Source: Clostridiales bacterium
GTDB taxonomy: Bacteria; Bacillota; Clostridia; Christensenellales; SZUA-584
Length of the DNA stretch: 37,269 nt
Direction of reading: 5' to 3'
Assembly: GCA_029265435.1 (NCBI GenBank)
Contig: JAJUJH010000010.1
Coordinates: forward strand, 1-37,269
Below the pieces are notes generated by a model that was not told the origin of the DNA, made no database searches, and was given only the letters and a program-made list of their open reading frames with translations. This document shows, piece by piece, positions 24,218 through 30,770 of this stretch. A program made the translations under genes and the position numbers. How positions within the stretch are numbered: the first letter of the stretch is position 1; the number at the start of each line of letters is the position of its first letter.

Positions 24218-25366
24218 ATGCCATTAGAGATTGATGTTGAGCAGGACAGCATAGCCAAAATTAAGGTGATTGGCGTAGGCGGCGCCGGCAACAACGCCGT
24301 CAACCGCATGATCGATCATGGAGTGACGGGCGCCGAATTTTATGCCGTCAATACGGACAAGCAGGCGCTTTTGCTCTCAAAAGCAAAATACAAGATTCAG
24401 ATCGGTGAAAAGCTCACCAGCGGTCTTGGCGTCGGCGGAGATCCGACGGTCGGACGGCGCGCCGCCGAGGAAAGCATCGACGAGCTGACGTCGATTGTGG
24501 ACGGCGCGAATTTGATCTATATTGCGGCGGGGCTTGGCGGCGGCACGGGCACGGGCGCCGCGCCGGTAATTGCCGAGATCGCGCGGCAGAAGAAGATTTT
24601 GACGGTTGCGGTTGTCACGATGCCGTTCATGTTTGAGGGAGGCCAGCGTCTTCATCGTGCAAAAGACGGCCATGCCCAGCTCATGGACGTGGTGGACACG
24701 ATTGTGACGATACCGAACGACAAGCTGCTTCAGGTGATCGGAAAGGGGACGTCGATGCTTGAGGCGTTCCGCGTGGCGGACGATGTGCTGAGGCAGGGCA
24801 TACAGGGCATTACCGATCTGATCGTGAAGCCCGCGCTTGTGAATCTTGACTTCGCGGACGTGCGCACGGTCATGATGGAGCGCGGCGTGGCGCATATGGG
24901 TATCGGCGTCGGTTACGGTGACAATAAAACGATGGACGCCGCCAAACAGGCGATTCAAAGCCCTCTGCTTGAAACAAGCATTGAAGGCGCAAGGGGCATA
25001 CTCTACAACGTCACGGGCGACCCGACAATGAGCCTGCTCGAGATCGAAGAAGCGGCGAACCTCATCAGACAGGCGGCCGATCCGGATGCCAACATTTTCT
25101 TTGGCGCGGATACGGACGACAGGCTTGAAGACGAGGTCCGCATCACGGTGATCGCAACGGGTTTCAGCGGAGCGCCCAAAAAGCAGCCGCAGACGCCCGC
25201 GCCGCCGATGAAGGAGGAGCTCGATTTTCGGGGACAGGATGACGACGACATCTTTATCCCGGTCAGGCCGGAGAAAAAGACGCTGTCGGGCGGCGGGTTT
25301 GAGACGGGCAATGAGCTGGATATTCCGCCGTTTTTGCGCCGGAAACGCATCAAGAAAGATTTTTGA
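24218..25366 (+). CDS. ftsZ: Cell division protein FtsZ
   Basis: FtsZ is the tubulin-like GTPase that forms the division ring. The 382-residue protein starts with a short variable segment, then the N-terminal glycine loop VIGVGGAGNNAVN (residues 18-30), the tubulin signature GGGTGTGAAP (107-116) and the synergy loop NLDFADVRTVM, which supplies the catalytic aspartate to the next subunit. A variable linker of about 40 residues leads to the conserved C-terminal peptide DIPPFLRRK, the docking site for FtsA, with extra KDF residues at the end. GGGGG precedes the ATG. It is the last dcw gene; spoIIGA-sigE-sigG, which follow ftsZ in many spore formers, are not present. Confidence 0.98.
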   Translation: MPLEIDVEQDSIAKIKVIGVGGAGNNAVNRMIDHGVTGAEFYAVNTDKQALLLSKAKYKIQIGEKLTSGLGVGGDPTVGRRAAEESIDELTSIVDGANLIYIAAGLGGGTGTGAAPVIAEIARQKKILTVAVVTMPFMFEGGQRLHRAKDGHAQLMDVVDTIVTIPNDKLLQVIGKGTSMLEAFRVADDVLRQGIQGITDLIVKPALVNLDFADVRTVMMERGVAHMGIGVGYGDNKTMDAAKQAIQSPLLETSIEGARGILYNVTGDPTMSLLEIEEAANLIRQAADPDANIFFGADTDDRLEDEVRITVIATGFSGAPKKQPQTPAPPMKEELDFRGQDDDDIFIPVRPEKKTLSGGGFETGNELDIPPFLRRKRIKKDF

Positions 25367-25370
25367 CCGG

Positions 25371-25390
25371 ATGCCCGCTTAGGCGGGCAT
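25371..25390 (+). terminator. Hairpin after ftsZ
   Basis: ATGCCCGC / GCGGGCAT, a perfect 8-bp stem with a TTAG loop, begins four bases after the ftsZ stop codon. No T-run follows (TGCTGT), so it is at best a weak terminator or an RNA-stabilising 3' hairpin. Confidence 0.5.
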
Positions 25391-25502
25391 TGCTGTATGC
25401 GGCTTTTGGGGAGAAAACGGAGGCCGGTTTCGGACGGAATGCCGTGATTGTCGGAATCGTTCTGCCGCAAACGGCCGGCAGGGGGCGGGAAGCCGGCGTC
25501 AA

Positions 25503-25532
25503 TTGACTTTCTGACGCTGCATATAATATAAT
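25503..25532 (+). promoter_or_regulatory. Promoter of cysS
   Basis: A -35 TTGACT, an 18-bp spacer and a perfect -10 TATAAT lie 31 bases before the TTG start of cysS. The ATG at 25531 overlaps the -10 and cannot be the start of a transcript made here. Confidence 0.75.
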
Positions 25533-25563
25533 GGTGCGACAAATCAGGAATGGAAGTGCTGAC

Positions 25564-26940
25564 TTGAAGATATTTAACACGATGACGCGCAAAAAAGAAG
25601 AGTTTGTGCCCATAGAACCGGGTAAAGCAAGGATATACGCCTGCGGGCCGACGGTATACAATTTTTTTCATATCGGCAACGCGAGGCCGTTCATTGTATT
25701 CGATACGCTGCGCCGTTACCTTGAGTATTTGGGATATGATGTGACGTTCGTCCAGAACTTTACCGACGTGGACGATAAAATGATTGCGCGGGCGGCCGAG
25801 GAAAACACGACGCTGAAAGAGCTCGGCGAGCGCTTTATCGCCGAGTACTTCAAAGATGCGGGCGGGCTTGGCATCAAACCAGCGACGGTGCACCCGAAAG
25901 CCACCGAACACATCGCGGATATCATCCGTCTTGTTGAAAAGCTTGTGGAGACGGGCCACGCCTATGAATCGGGCGGAGATGTGTATTTTGACGTATCCAG
26001 CTTTCCCGCGTACGGCAGGCTGTCGGGCCAGTCGCTTGACGACCTGCGGGCGGGTGCGCGCATCGACGTCACGGAGGTCAAAAGAAGCCCCGAGGATTTT
26101 GCGCTGTGGAAAGCCGCGAAACCGGGGGAAGACAGCTGGGAAAGCCCGTGGGGCAAAGGCCGGCCGGGGTGGCATATCGAATGCAGCGTCATGAGCATGA
26201 AATATCTCGGCGAAACGATCGATATCCACGGCGGCGGTCAGGATCTCATATTTCCTCATCACGAGAACGAAATCGCGCAGTCTGAGGCGGCTACCGGAAA
26301 GCCGTTCGCAAGGTATTGGATGCATAACGGCTACATCAATGTCAACAACGAAAAAATGAGCAAATCCAAGGGCAATTTCTTTACCGTTCGCGATATCAGC
26401 CGAAAATACGATCTCAAGGTTGTCAGGCTGTTCATGCTTTCGGCGCATTACCGCAATCCGGTCAATTTCAGCGAAGACCTCATTGCGCAGGCGGCGTCGG
26501 CGATGGCGCGCATCAAAAACTGCCGCGACAACCTAAAGCATATCGCGGCGTCGGGTGGCACGGATCAGACAAACGTGACAAAAGACGTCTGCGCGCTTGA
26601 GAGCCGTTTCAAAGAGGCTATGGACGACGACCTCAATACCGCAGAGGCGATCGGCGTGATATTCGAATACATCCGCGACATTAATCTGATGTTTGAAGCA
26701 GGCAAGGATGCCCGCAGCGCTAAGGAAGCGCTGGAGGCGCTTGACCGGGTGCTGGATGTGCTCGGCCTTGTGCCCGATGAGGATGTGATCCCGGACGATA
26801 TTCTGGCGCTCGTACAGCAGCGCCAGCAGGCGCGCAAGGAACGGGATTTCGCCAAAGCGGATGCGCTGCGCGATCAGCTCGCGGCGCTCGGATACGAGCT
26901 GAAGGATACGCCCGAAGGCGTCAGAATAAGCAAAAGATAA
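25564..26940 (+). CDS. cysS: Cysteine--tRNA ligase
   Basis: CysRS is a class I aminoacyl-tRNA synthetase that charges tRNA-Cys using ATP. The 458-residue protein is of normal length. It has the zinc ligand Cys27 in YACGPTVYN, the HIGH-type motif His36-Ile-Gly-Asn39, the GGGQDLIFPHHENE metal site in the middle and the KMSKS loop starting at Lys264 (KMSKSKGN). A DALR helical domain ends the protein. The TTG at 25564 gives the usual N-terminus (M)KIFNTMTRKKEEF; the longer frame would start inside the -10 box. The ribosome-binding site (GGAAGTG) is modest. It probably heads the transcript for the two following genes. Confidence 0.96.
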   Translation: MKIFNTMTRKKEEFVPIEPGKARIYACGPTVYNFFHIGNARPFIVFDTLRRYLEYLGYDVTFVQNFTDVDDKMIARAAEENTTLKELGERFIAEYFKDAGGLGIKPATVHPKATEHIADIIRLVEKLVETGHAYESGGDVYFDVSSFPAYGRLSGQSLDDLRAGARIDVTEVKRSPEDFALWKAAKPGEDSWESPWGKGRPGWHIECSVMSMKYLGETIDIHGGGQDLIFPHHENEIAQSEAATGKPFARYWMHNGYINVNNEKMSKSKGNFFTVRDISRKYDLKVVRLFMLSAHYRNPVNFSEDLIAQAASAMARIKNCRDNLKHIAASGGTDQTNVTKDVCALESRFKEAMDDDLNTAEAIGVIFEYIRDINLMFEAGKDARSAKEALEALDRVLDVLGLVPDEDVIPDDILALVQQRQQARKERDFAKADALRDQLAALGYELKDTPEGVRISKR

Positions 26941-26952
26941 GGAGCTTTTAAT

Positions 26953-27261
26953 TTGGACGATATGAATAAAATGATGGCGATATTTATGGCCATCGCCGGC
27001 GGGTTTGCGGTCTACTCGGCTGTGACGGGCAAGGGCCCGGTGTACAACAACGATTATCCCAAAGCCATGAAAGAGGAAGCGAACAAAATGCTTCGTACTT
27101 TCTGCTGGATTTTCGGGCCGATCGCCCTCATTACCGGTGTGCTTGATTATATGGGCATGACATGGGCTTATTGGGTGAGCCTTGCCACGATACTGCCGGG
27201 TATCATCATTTATACGGTGATGTTCAGAAAACGGTTTAAGCAGCACCTGAAAAAGAAATAA
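26953..27261 (+). CDS. Small membrane protein of unknown function
   Basis: A 102-residue protein with three hydrophobic helices (about 6-22, 48-64 and 68-88) and a basic C-terminal tail (RKRFKQHLKKK). A segment between the first two helices, GKGPVYNNDY, resembles small DUF3784-like membrane proteins, but this is not a firm family call. The start is TTG at 26953, with AAGGAG overlapping the end of cysS, 12 bases after its stop codon, so it is likely co-transcribed with cysS. I see no enzyme motif or signal peptide. By the positive-inside rule the C-terminus would be cytoplasmic. Confidence 0.7.
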   Translation: MDDMNKMMAIFMAIAGGFAVYSAVTGKGPVYNNDYPKAMKEEANKMLRTFCWIFGPIALITGVLDYMGMTWAYWVSLATILPGIIIYTVMFRKRFKQHLKKK

Positions 27262-27303
27262 AGGGCTGGCGGCAAACCCGTGGCGGGTTTGGAGGACTTG
27301 AAA

Positions 27304-27633
27304 ATGAGCACTTATATGACGGCCGGTCATGAATGGATACGGCTGGATGCGCACGTCGCGTTTGTGGGGCTGATGAAAGAAGCGGTTGCGGGCGACGTTG
27401 TCTATATTGAGCTTCCGGCAGTCGGGATTCAGGTCAGGAAAGGAGAGCCGTGCGCGAAAGTCGAGTCGATAAAAGCTGTCAGCGATCTGCACGCGCCGGT
27501 TGACGGTGTGGTGAGCGCCGTCAACGATACGGTGTATGACGATCCGGACAGCGTGGTAAAGCCGGACACATGGCTTTTTAAAGTCGATTTTGAAGGCGAA
27601 GCGGATACAAGCGGATGGACGGAGACAGGTTGA
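27304..27633 (+). CDS. gcvH: GcvH-like lipoyl carrier protein, C-terminally short
   Basis: GcvH carries a lipoyl group that shuttles intermediates of the glycine cleavage system. The 109-residue protein has the hammerhead fold motifs GHEWIRLD, DVVYIELPAVG, and the lipoyl site VESIKAVSD with Lys57. Typical GcvH is about 125-130 residues; here the last ~20 residues, normally a C-terminal helix, are missing, and the end DTSGWTETG does not match the family. Repeat copy C starts right after the stop codon, so the element may have cut the gene short. The ATG at 27304 has GGAGG upstream. No gcvT, gcvP, lipoate ligase or macrodomain gene is close by. It may serve in lipoyl relay or be a decaying gene. 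Confidence 0.8.
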   Translation: MSTYMTAGHEWIRLDAHVAFVGLMKEAVAGDVVYIELPAVGIQVRKGEPCAKVESIKAVSDLHAPVDGVVSAVNDTVYDDPDSVVKPDTWLFKVDFEGEADTSGWTETG

Positions 27634-27772
27634 AAAACCGCCAATATCGCTGAGAATATAAGGTGTGGGCAAGACGGGCTTGCCCGAGGCAGCCCACACC
27701 GTTCGGTTTTGCGCCGTTTCGAGCGCAAAGCCGGAGAACTGTCGGAAAACCGCTAGGTTTTTCGACAAGCTG
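27634..27772 (+). mobile_element. MITE-like repeat, copy C (diverged)
   Basis: Third copy of the dispersed element, in the same orientation as copy A. The right two thirds (from GGTGTGGGC at 27662 to CGACAAGCTG) match well, except for a 13-base deletion that removes the inner GCTTG/CAAGC hairpin. The left AT-rich part (27634-27661) is diverged, and the left terminal repeat is hardly recognisable. The left boundary is inferred by alignment and lies directly after the gcvH stop codon. The long right-hand hairpin is intact. It fills most of the 211-base gap before deoB. Confidence 0.7.
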
Positions 27773-27799
27773 AAGGCTGTTCGGAATAAGAACAGCCTT
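27773..27799 (+). terminator. Perfect hairpin after repeat copy C
   Basis: AAGGCTGTTC / GAACAGCCTT, a perfect 10-bp stem with a 7-base loop, directly abuts the right end of copy C. No T-run follows. As with copy B, a terminator-like hairpin touches the element's end. Confidence 0.5.
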
Positions 27800-27844
27800 G
27801 AATGATTCCCGGGAAAACCGGCTGTACGGGAGGTGGAAAGCCGC

Positions 27845-29017
27845 ATGGCCAAATTCATTATTGTCGTGATGGACAGCGTCGGTATCGGCGCGCTGCCGGA
27901 CGCGGCGCTCTTCGGAGACGAAGGTTCGGATACGCTTGGGCATATCATCGAGGCGTATCCGGATATCCGTATACCGAACCTGAAAAAGCTGGGCCTTTGC
28001 AGGCTCAAGAACCTGGAATGTGACGGCGGCGTGATCGGTGCATACGGCAGGGCCGCAGAGGTTTTTCCCGGAAAAGACACGACGGGCGGCCATTTCGAAA
28101 TCAGCGGACTCATACTGGACAAGCCGTTTCCGACGTTCCCGAACGGTTTTCCGAAGGATTTTATCGAAGCCTTTGAGAAGGCGGCGGGGCGGGGCACGAT
28201 CGGCAATTATGCCGCGTCCGGAACCGAAATCATCAAGCGGCTTGGCGCCGAGCATGTAAAAACGGGCCGGCTCATCGTCTATACGTCGGCGGACAGCGTG
28301 TTTCAGATCGCGGCGCATGAAAGCGTGGTGCCGCTGGACGAGCTTTATGCGATATGCGAAAAGGCACGCGGCCTGCTCGTCGGCGACCTCGCGGTGGGCC
28401 GTGTGATTGCCCGCCCGTTTATCGGGGAAGAAGGCGCGTATGAACGCACAAAGAACCGCCGCGACTTTTCGTTCGCGCCGCCGGGCGAGACGATACTGAC
28501 GGCGGTGAAAGACGCGGGTTTTGAAGTGCTCGGAATCGGCAAGATCGAAGATATCTTCGCAGGCGTGGGACTGACGATGAAGAACCATACAAGGGATAAC
28601 GAAGCGGGCATCACCGCCACGGCGGACGCCATCAAAGCGGATTTTGACGGCCTTGTATTCACGAACCTTGTGGATTTCGATATGCTTTACGGACACCGCA
28701 ACAACGTGAAGGGATATAAGGAAGCGCTTGAGGCGCTTGACAGGCGCATACCCGAAATCCTCACGGCGATGAAGCCGGATGACATCATCATATTCACGGC
28801 GGATCACGGCTGCGACCCGACGACCCCAAGCACCGATCATTCGCGCGAATACATTCCGATATTCGTATACGGAAAAGACGTGAAGGCGGGAACGGATATC
28901 GGCACGCGGCGGACGTTTGCCGATATCGCCGCAACGGCGGCGGAGTTCTTCGGGCTAAACAGGTGGCATGTCGGCACATCGTTTTTAAAAACCGTGACGG
29001 GGGGAGAATCACAATGA
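27845..29017 (+). CDS. deoB: Phosphopentomutase
   Basis: DeoB interconverts (deoxy)ribose 1-phosphate and 5-phosphate, linking nucleoside breakdown to central metabolism. It belongs to the alkaline phosphatase superfamily and needs two metal ions. The 390-residue protein begins MAKFIIVVMDSVGIGALPDA, with Asp10 as a metal ligand. The nucleophile motif is KDTTGGHFE, where Thr79 matches the phosphorylated threonine; the next-but-one residue is Gly instead of the usual Thr. The C-terminal TADHGCDPTTPSTDHSREY supplies the remaining metal ligands. The ATG at 27845 follows GGGAGG. Its stop codon overlaps the start of the nucleoside phosphorylase gene (ATGA), so the pair is translationally coupled. 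Confidence 0.96.
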   Translation: MAKFIIVVMDSVGIGALPDAALFGDEGSDTLGHIIEAYPDIRIPNLKKLGLCRLKNLECDGGVIGAYGRAAEVFPGKDTTGGHFEISGLILDKPFPTFPNGFPKDFIEAFEKAAGRGTIGNYAASGTEIIKRLGAEHVKTGRLIVYTSADSVFQIAAHESVVPLDELYAICEKARGLLVGDLAVGRVIARPFIGEEGAYERTKNRRDFSFAPPGETILTAVKDAGFEVLGIGKIEDIFAGVGLTMKNHTRDNEAGITATADAIKADFDGLVFTNLVDFDMLYGHRNNVKGYKEALEALDRRIPEILTAMKPDDIIIFTADHGCDPTTPSTDHSREYIPIFVYGKDVKAGTDIGTRRTFADIAATAAEFFGLNRWHVGTSFLKTVTGGESQ

Positions 29018-29829
29018 CGGCGGAAAGAATCCATATCGCATATGAAACGCTCAAAAAGACCGCAAAGCGGTGTCCGGAGCTCTGCGTGGTGCTGGGCAGC
29101 GGCCTTGGCGGCTATGCCGATACGCTCGAGAATGCGCAGAGCATCGCATATTCGGATATACCCGGTTTCCCCGTCTCCACGGCGCCGGGACATGCGGGCA
29201 GGCTCGTGTTCGGCGGCAAATTCGGTGCGGATGTTGTTTGCATGCAGGGACGCTTCCATTGCTACGAGGGGTATACGGCCGCCGAAACGGTGATCCCGCT
29301 GCGCGCTCTGATACGGCTCGGCGTCAAAAAGCTGCTCGTCACCAACGCGGCGGGCGGCATAAACACATGCTTTCGGCCGGGCGATATCATGGTGATCGAG
29401 GATCATATCAACTTTACGTTTTTAAGCCCGCTGACGGGCGCCAATATGGACGATTTCGGCCCGCGCTTTCCCGATATGTCTTACGCATATGATAAAACGC
29501 TGATACACGCGCTGAAAACCGCGGCGCTTGAAAACGGCATCGATATCAAAACGGGCGTATATGCCATGATGGCAGGCCCCGCATACGAAACGCCTGCGGA
29601 GATCAGGGCGCTGCGCACGCTGGGCGCGGATGCCGTCGGCATGTCATCGGTACCGGAGATCATCGCGGCGGCGCACGCAGGCGTGAGATCGGCGGCGATT
29701 TCGTGCATCACCAACATGGCGGCAGGCATACTCGACAGGCCGCTCAGCCATGAAGAAGTGATGGAGACGGGACGCATTGCGGCGGACCGCATGCAAACGC
29801 TGATCGACGGGTTCATCAGACGGGTTTAG
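29014..29829 (+). CDS. Purine-nucleoside phosphorylase
   Basis: This enzyme splits purine (deoxy)nucleosides with phosphate into free base and (deoxy)ribose 1-phosphate, the substrate of the DeoB encoded upstream. The 271-residue protein is of the trimeric PNP type: GSGLGGYAD for phosphate binding, PGHAGRLVFG, QGRFHCYEGY, VTNAAGGIN and AGPAYETPAEIRALR are all visible. MSSVPEIIAAAHAG and ITNMAAGI near the end complete the active site. The ATG at 29014 has GGGGGAG upstream and overlaps the deoB stop codon by four bases; a longer frame lies inside deoB and is not used. It is commonly named punA, pupG or deoD in different species, so no symbol is assigned. Confidence 0.95.
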   Translation: MTAERIHIAYETLKKTAKRCPELCVVLGSGLGGYADTLENAQSIAYSDIPGFPVSTAPGHAGRLVFGGKFGADVVCMQGRFHCYEGYTAAETVIPLRALIRLGVKKLLVTNAAGGINTCFRPGDIMVIEDHINFTFLSPLTGANMDDFGPRFPDMSYAYDKTLIHALKTAALENGIDIKTGVYAMMAGPAYETPAEIRALRTLGADAVGMSSVPEIIAAAHAGVRSAAISCITNMAAGILDRPLSHEEVMETGRIAADRMQTLIDGFIRRV

Positions 29830-29882
29830 CATTCGGCCCGGCATTGCGCATCAAACGGGCGGCGGTATACATTCGCTGAATG

Positions 29883-29909
29883 AAAAAACGGCCGCTGCGG
29901 CCGCCGTTA
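29883..29909 (-). terminator. Rho-independent terminator of the NlpC/P60 gene
   Basis: On the minus strand a GGCCGC / GCGGCC stem (extended by ACGG/CCGT) runs into TTTTTT right after the stop codon of the lipoprotein gene. Confidence 0.75.
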
Positions 29910-30605
29910 TTCAAATATCTTGGGGCGACCGAACGCGTTCCAGCTTGGACAGACGAGCACGCCGCCGCTGACAATGTTTTTATAGATTCTCCTGCCGACC
30001 GTGCGCTTGAGGACAACGCCCGCAAAACCGCCGACGGCCTCATAAATATAGCCATGGCGTCCCACGATCCCCATATGCGACACATGCCCGTCCGTTCCCA
30101 TCATAAAGACAAGATCGCCGGGCTTGAGGTCTTTCTTTTCGATCGGCGTGCAATCGTCGTAATATGTGTCATTGGCGGTTTTGTCGGTGTATTCGCCGTA
30201 AAGCCCCGCCTCGTTCGCAGCGTACCACCACAAGCCGCTGCAATCCCACGCATAGTCCTCGGGAAACGCAAAGCCCTGCTTTTCCGCGTTTTCGGCAATT
30301 CGATATAAATACTCAAGACGTCCGTCGCTGAAATAGTCGGGATATTTCACAAACATTCTGTCGATAAAATCTTTCGTTACGGGCGTGGCCTGCCCGCCGA
30401 TGACGTACTGCCCGCCCACGCATGTATCAAGCACATCGAGCAGCGCGGCCACTTTCGCGGAAGGCTCCGGCTCGTCCGCATATATCCGTTCATAATATGC
30501 CTTATCCGCTTCGGACTCGTCGGCCGTGAGAGGCGCGCACGACGCTGCGAGAATCACGGCTGCCAACAGAACGACAGCCGCCGTTTTTTTTGTGAACGCA
30601 TTCAT
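29907..30605 (-). CDS. NlpC/P60-family lipoprotein
   Basis: A 232-residue secreted cysteine hydrolase of the NlpC/P60 (CHAP-like) group, which usually cleaves peptide bonds in peptidoglycan. The N-terminus is a lipoprotein signal: KK, a hydrophobic stretch, then LAASC with Cys23 as the likely lipidated residue. The catalytic Cys122 lies in WDCSGLWWY and the His177 in HVSHMGIVG. KPGDLVFM between them is typical. The ATG at 30605 lacks a Shine-Dalgarno sequence and sits seven bases after a good -10 box, so the mRNA is probably leaderless. The open frame continues far upstream through dacA in antisense, but that part is an artefact. It is divergent from the D,D-carboxypeptidase gene. Confidence 0.88.
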   Translation of the reverse strand: MNAFTKKTAAVVLLAAVILAASCAPLTADESEADKAYYERIYADEPEPSAKVAALLDVLDTCVGGQYVIGGQATPVTKDFIDRMFVKYPDYFSDGRLEYLYRIAENAEKQGFAFPEDYAWDCSGLWWYAANEAGLYGEYTDKTANDTYYDDCTPIEKKDLKPGDLVFMMGTDGHVSHMGIVGRHGYIYEAVGGFAGVVLKRTVGRRIYKNIVSGGVLVCPSWNAFGRPKIFE

Positions 30606-30612
30606 ATGACAA

Positions 30613-30641
30613 ATTATACCCTTGCTTATTCCATTCATCAA
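30613..30641 (-). promoter_or_regulatory. Promoter of the NlpC/P60 gene, predicting a leaderless mRNA
   Basis: On the minus strand a -35 TTGATG, a 17-bp spacer and a perfect -10 TATAAT are followed after only seven bases by the ATG at 30605. Transcription would begin at or within one or two bases of the start codon. Confidence 0.7.
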
Positions 30642-30770
30642 GCGGCTTGTGAATGCCGCATGCCGGCACCATACGGCTTTTTGGCGGATTTGGCGGCGTG
30701 ACAGCGCGGAATATCTGATATGCGTTCGGGAGAAACTAAGCGCAAAAGCAAAAAAAGGGGATAAACGGTG

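Noticed and set aside
25531-25563. Upstream ATG at 25531 as the start of cysS
   Set aside because: It overlaps the -10 box of a strong promoter and adds 11 residues not seen in the family; TTG at 25564 gives the normal N-terminus.
27578-28840. 420-codon minus-strand open frame opposite deoB
   Set aside because: It is a shadow of deoB codon usage, rich in Arg and His, without a ribosome-binding site or recognisable domain.
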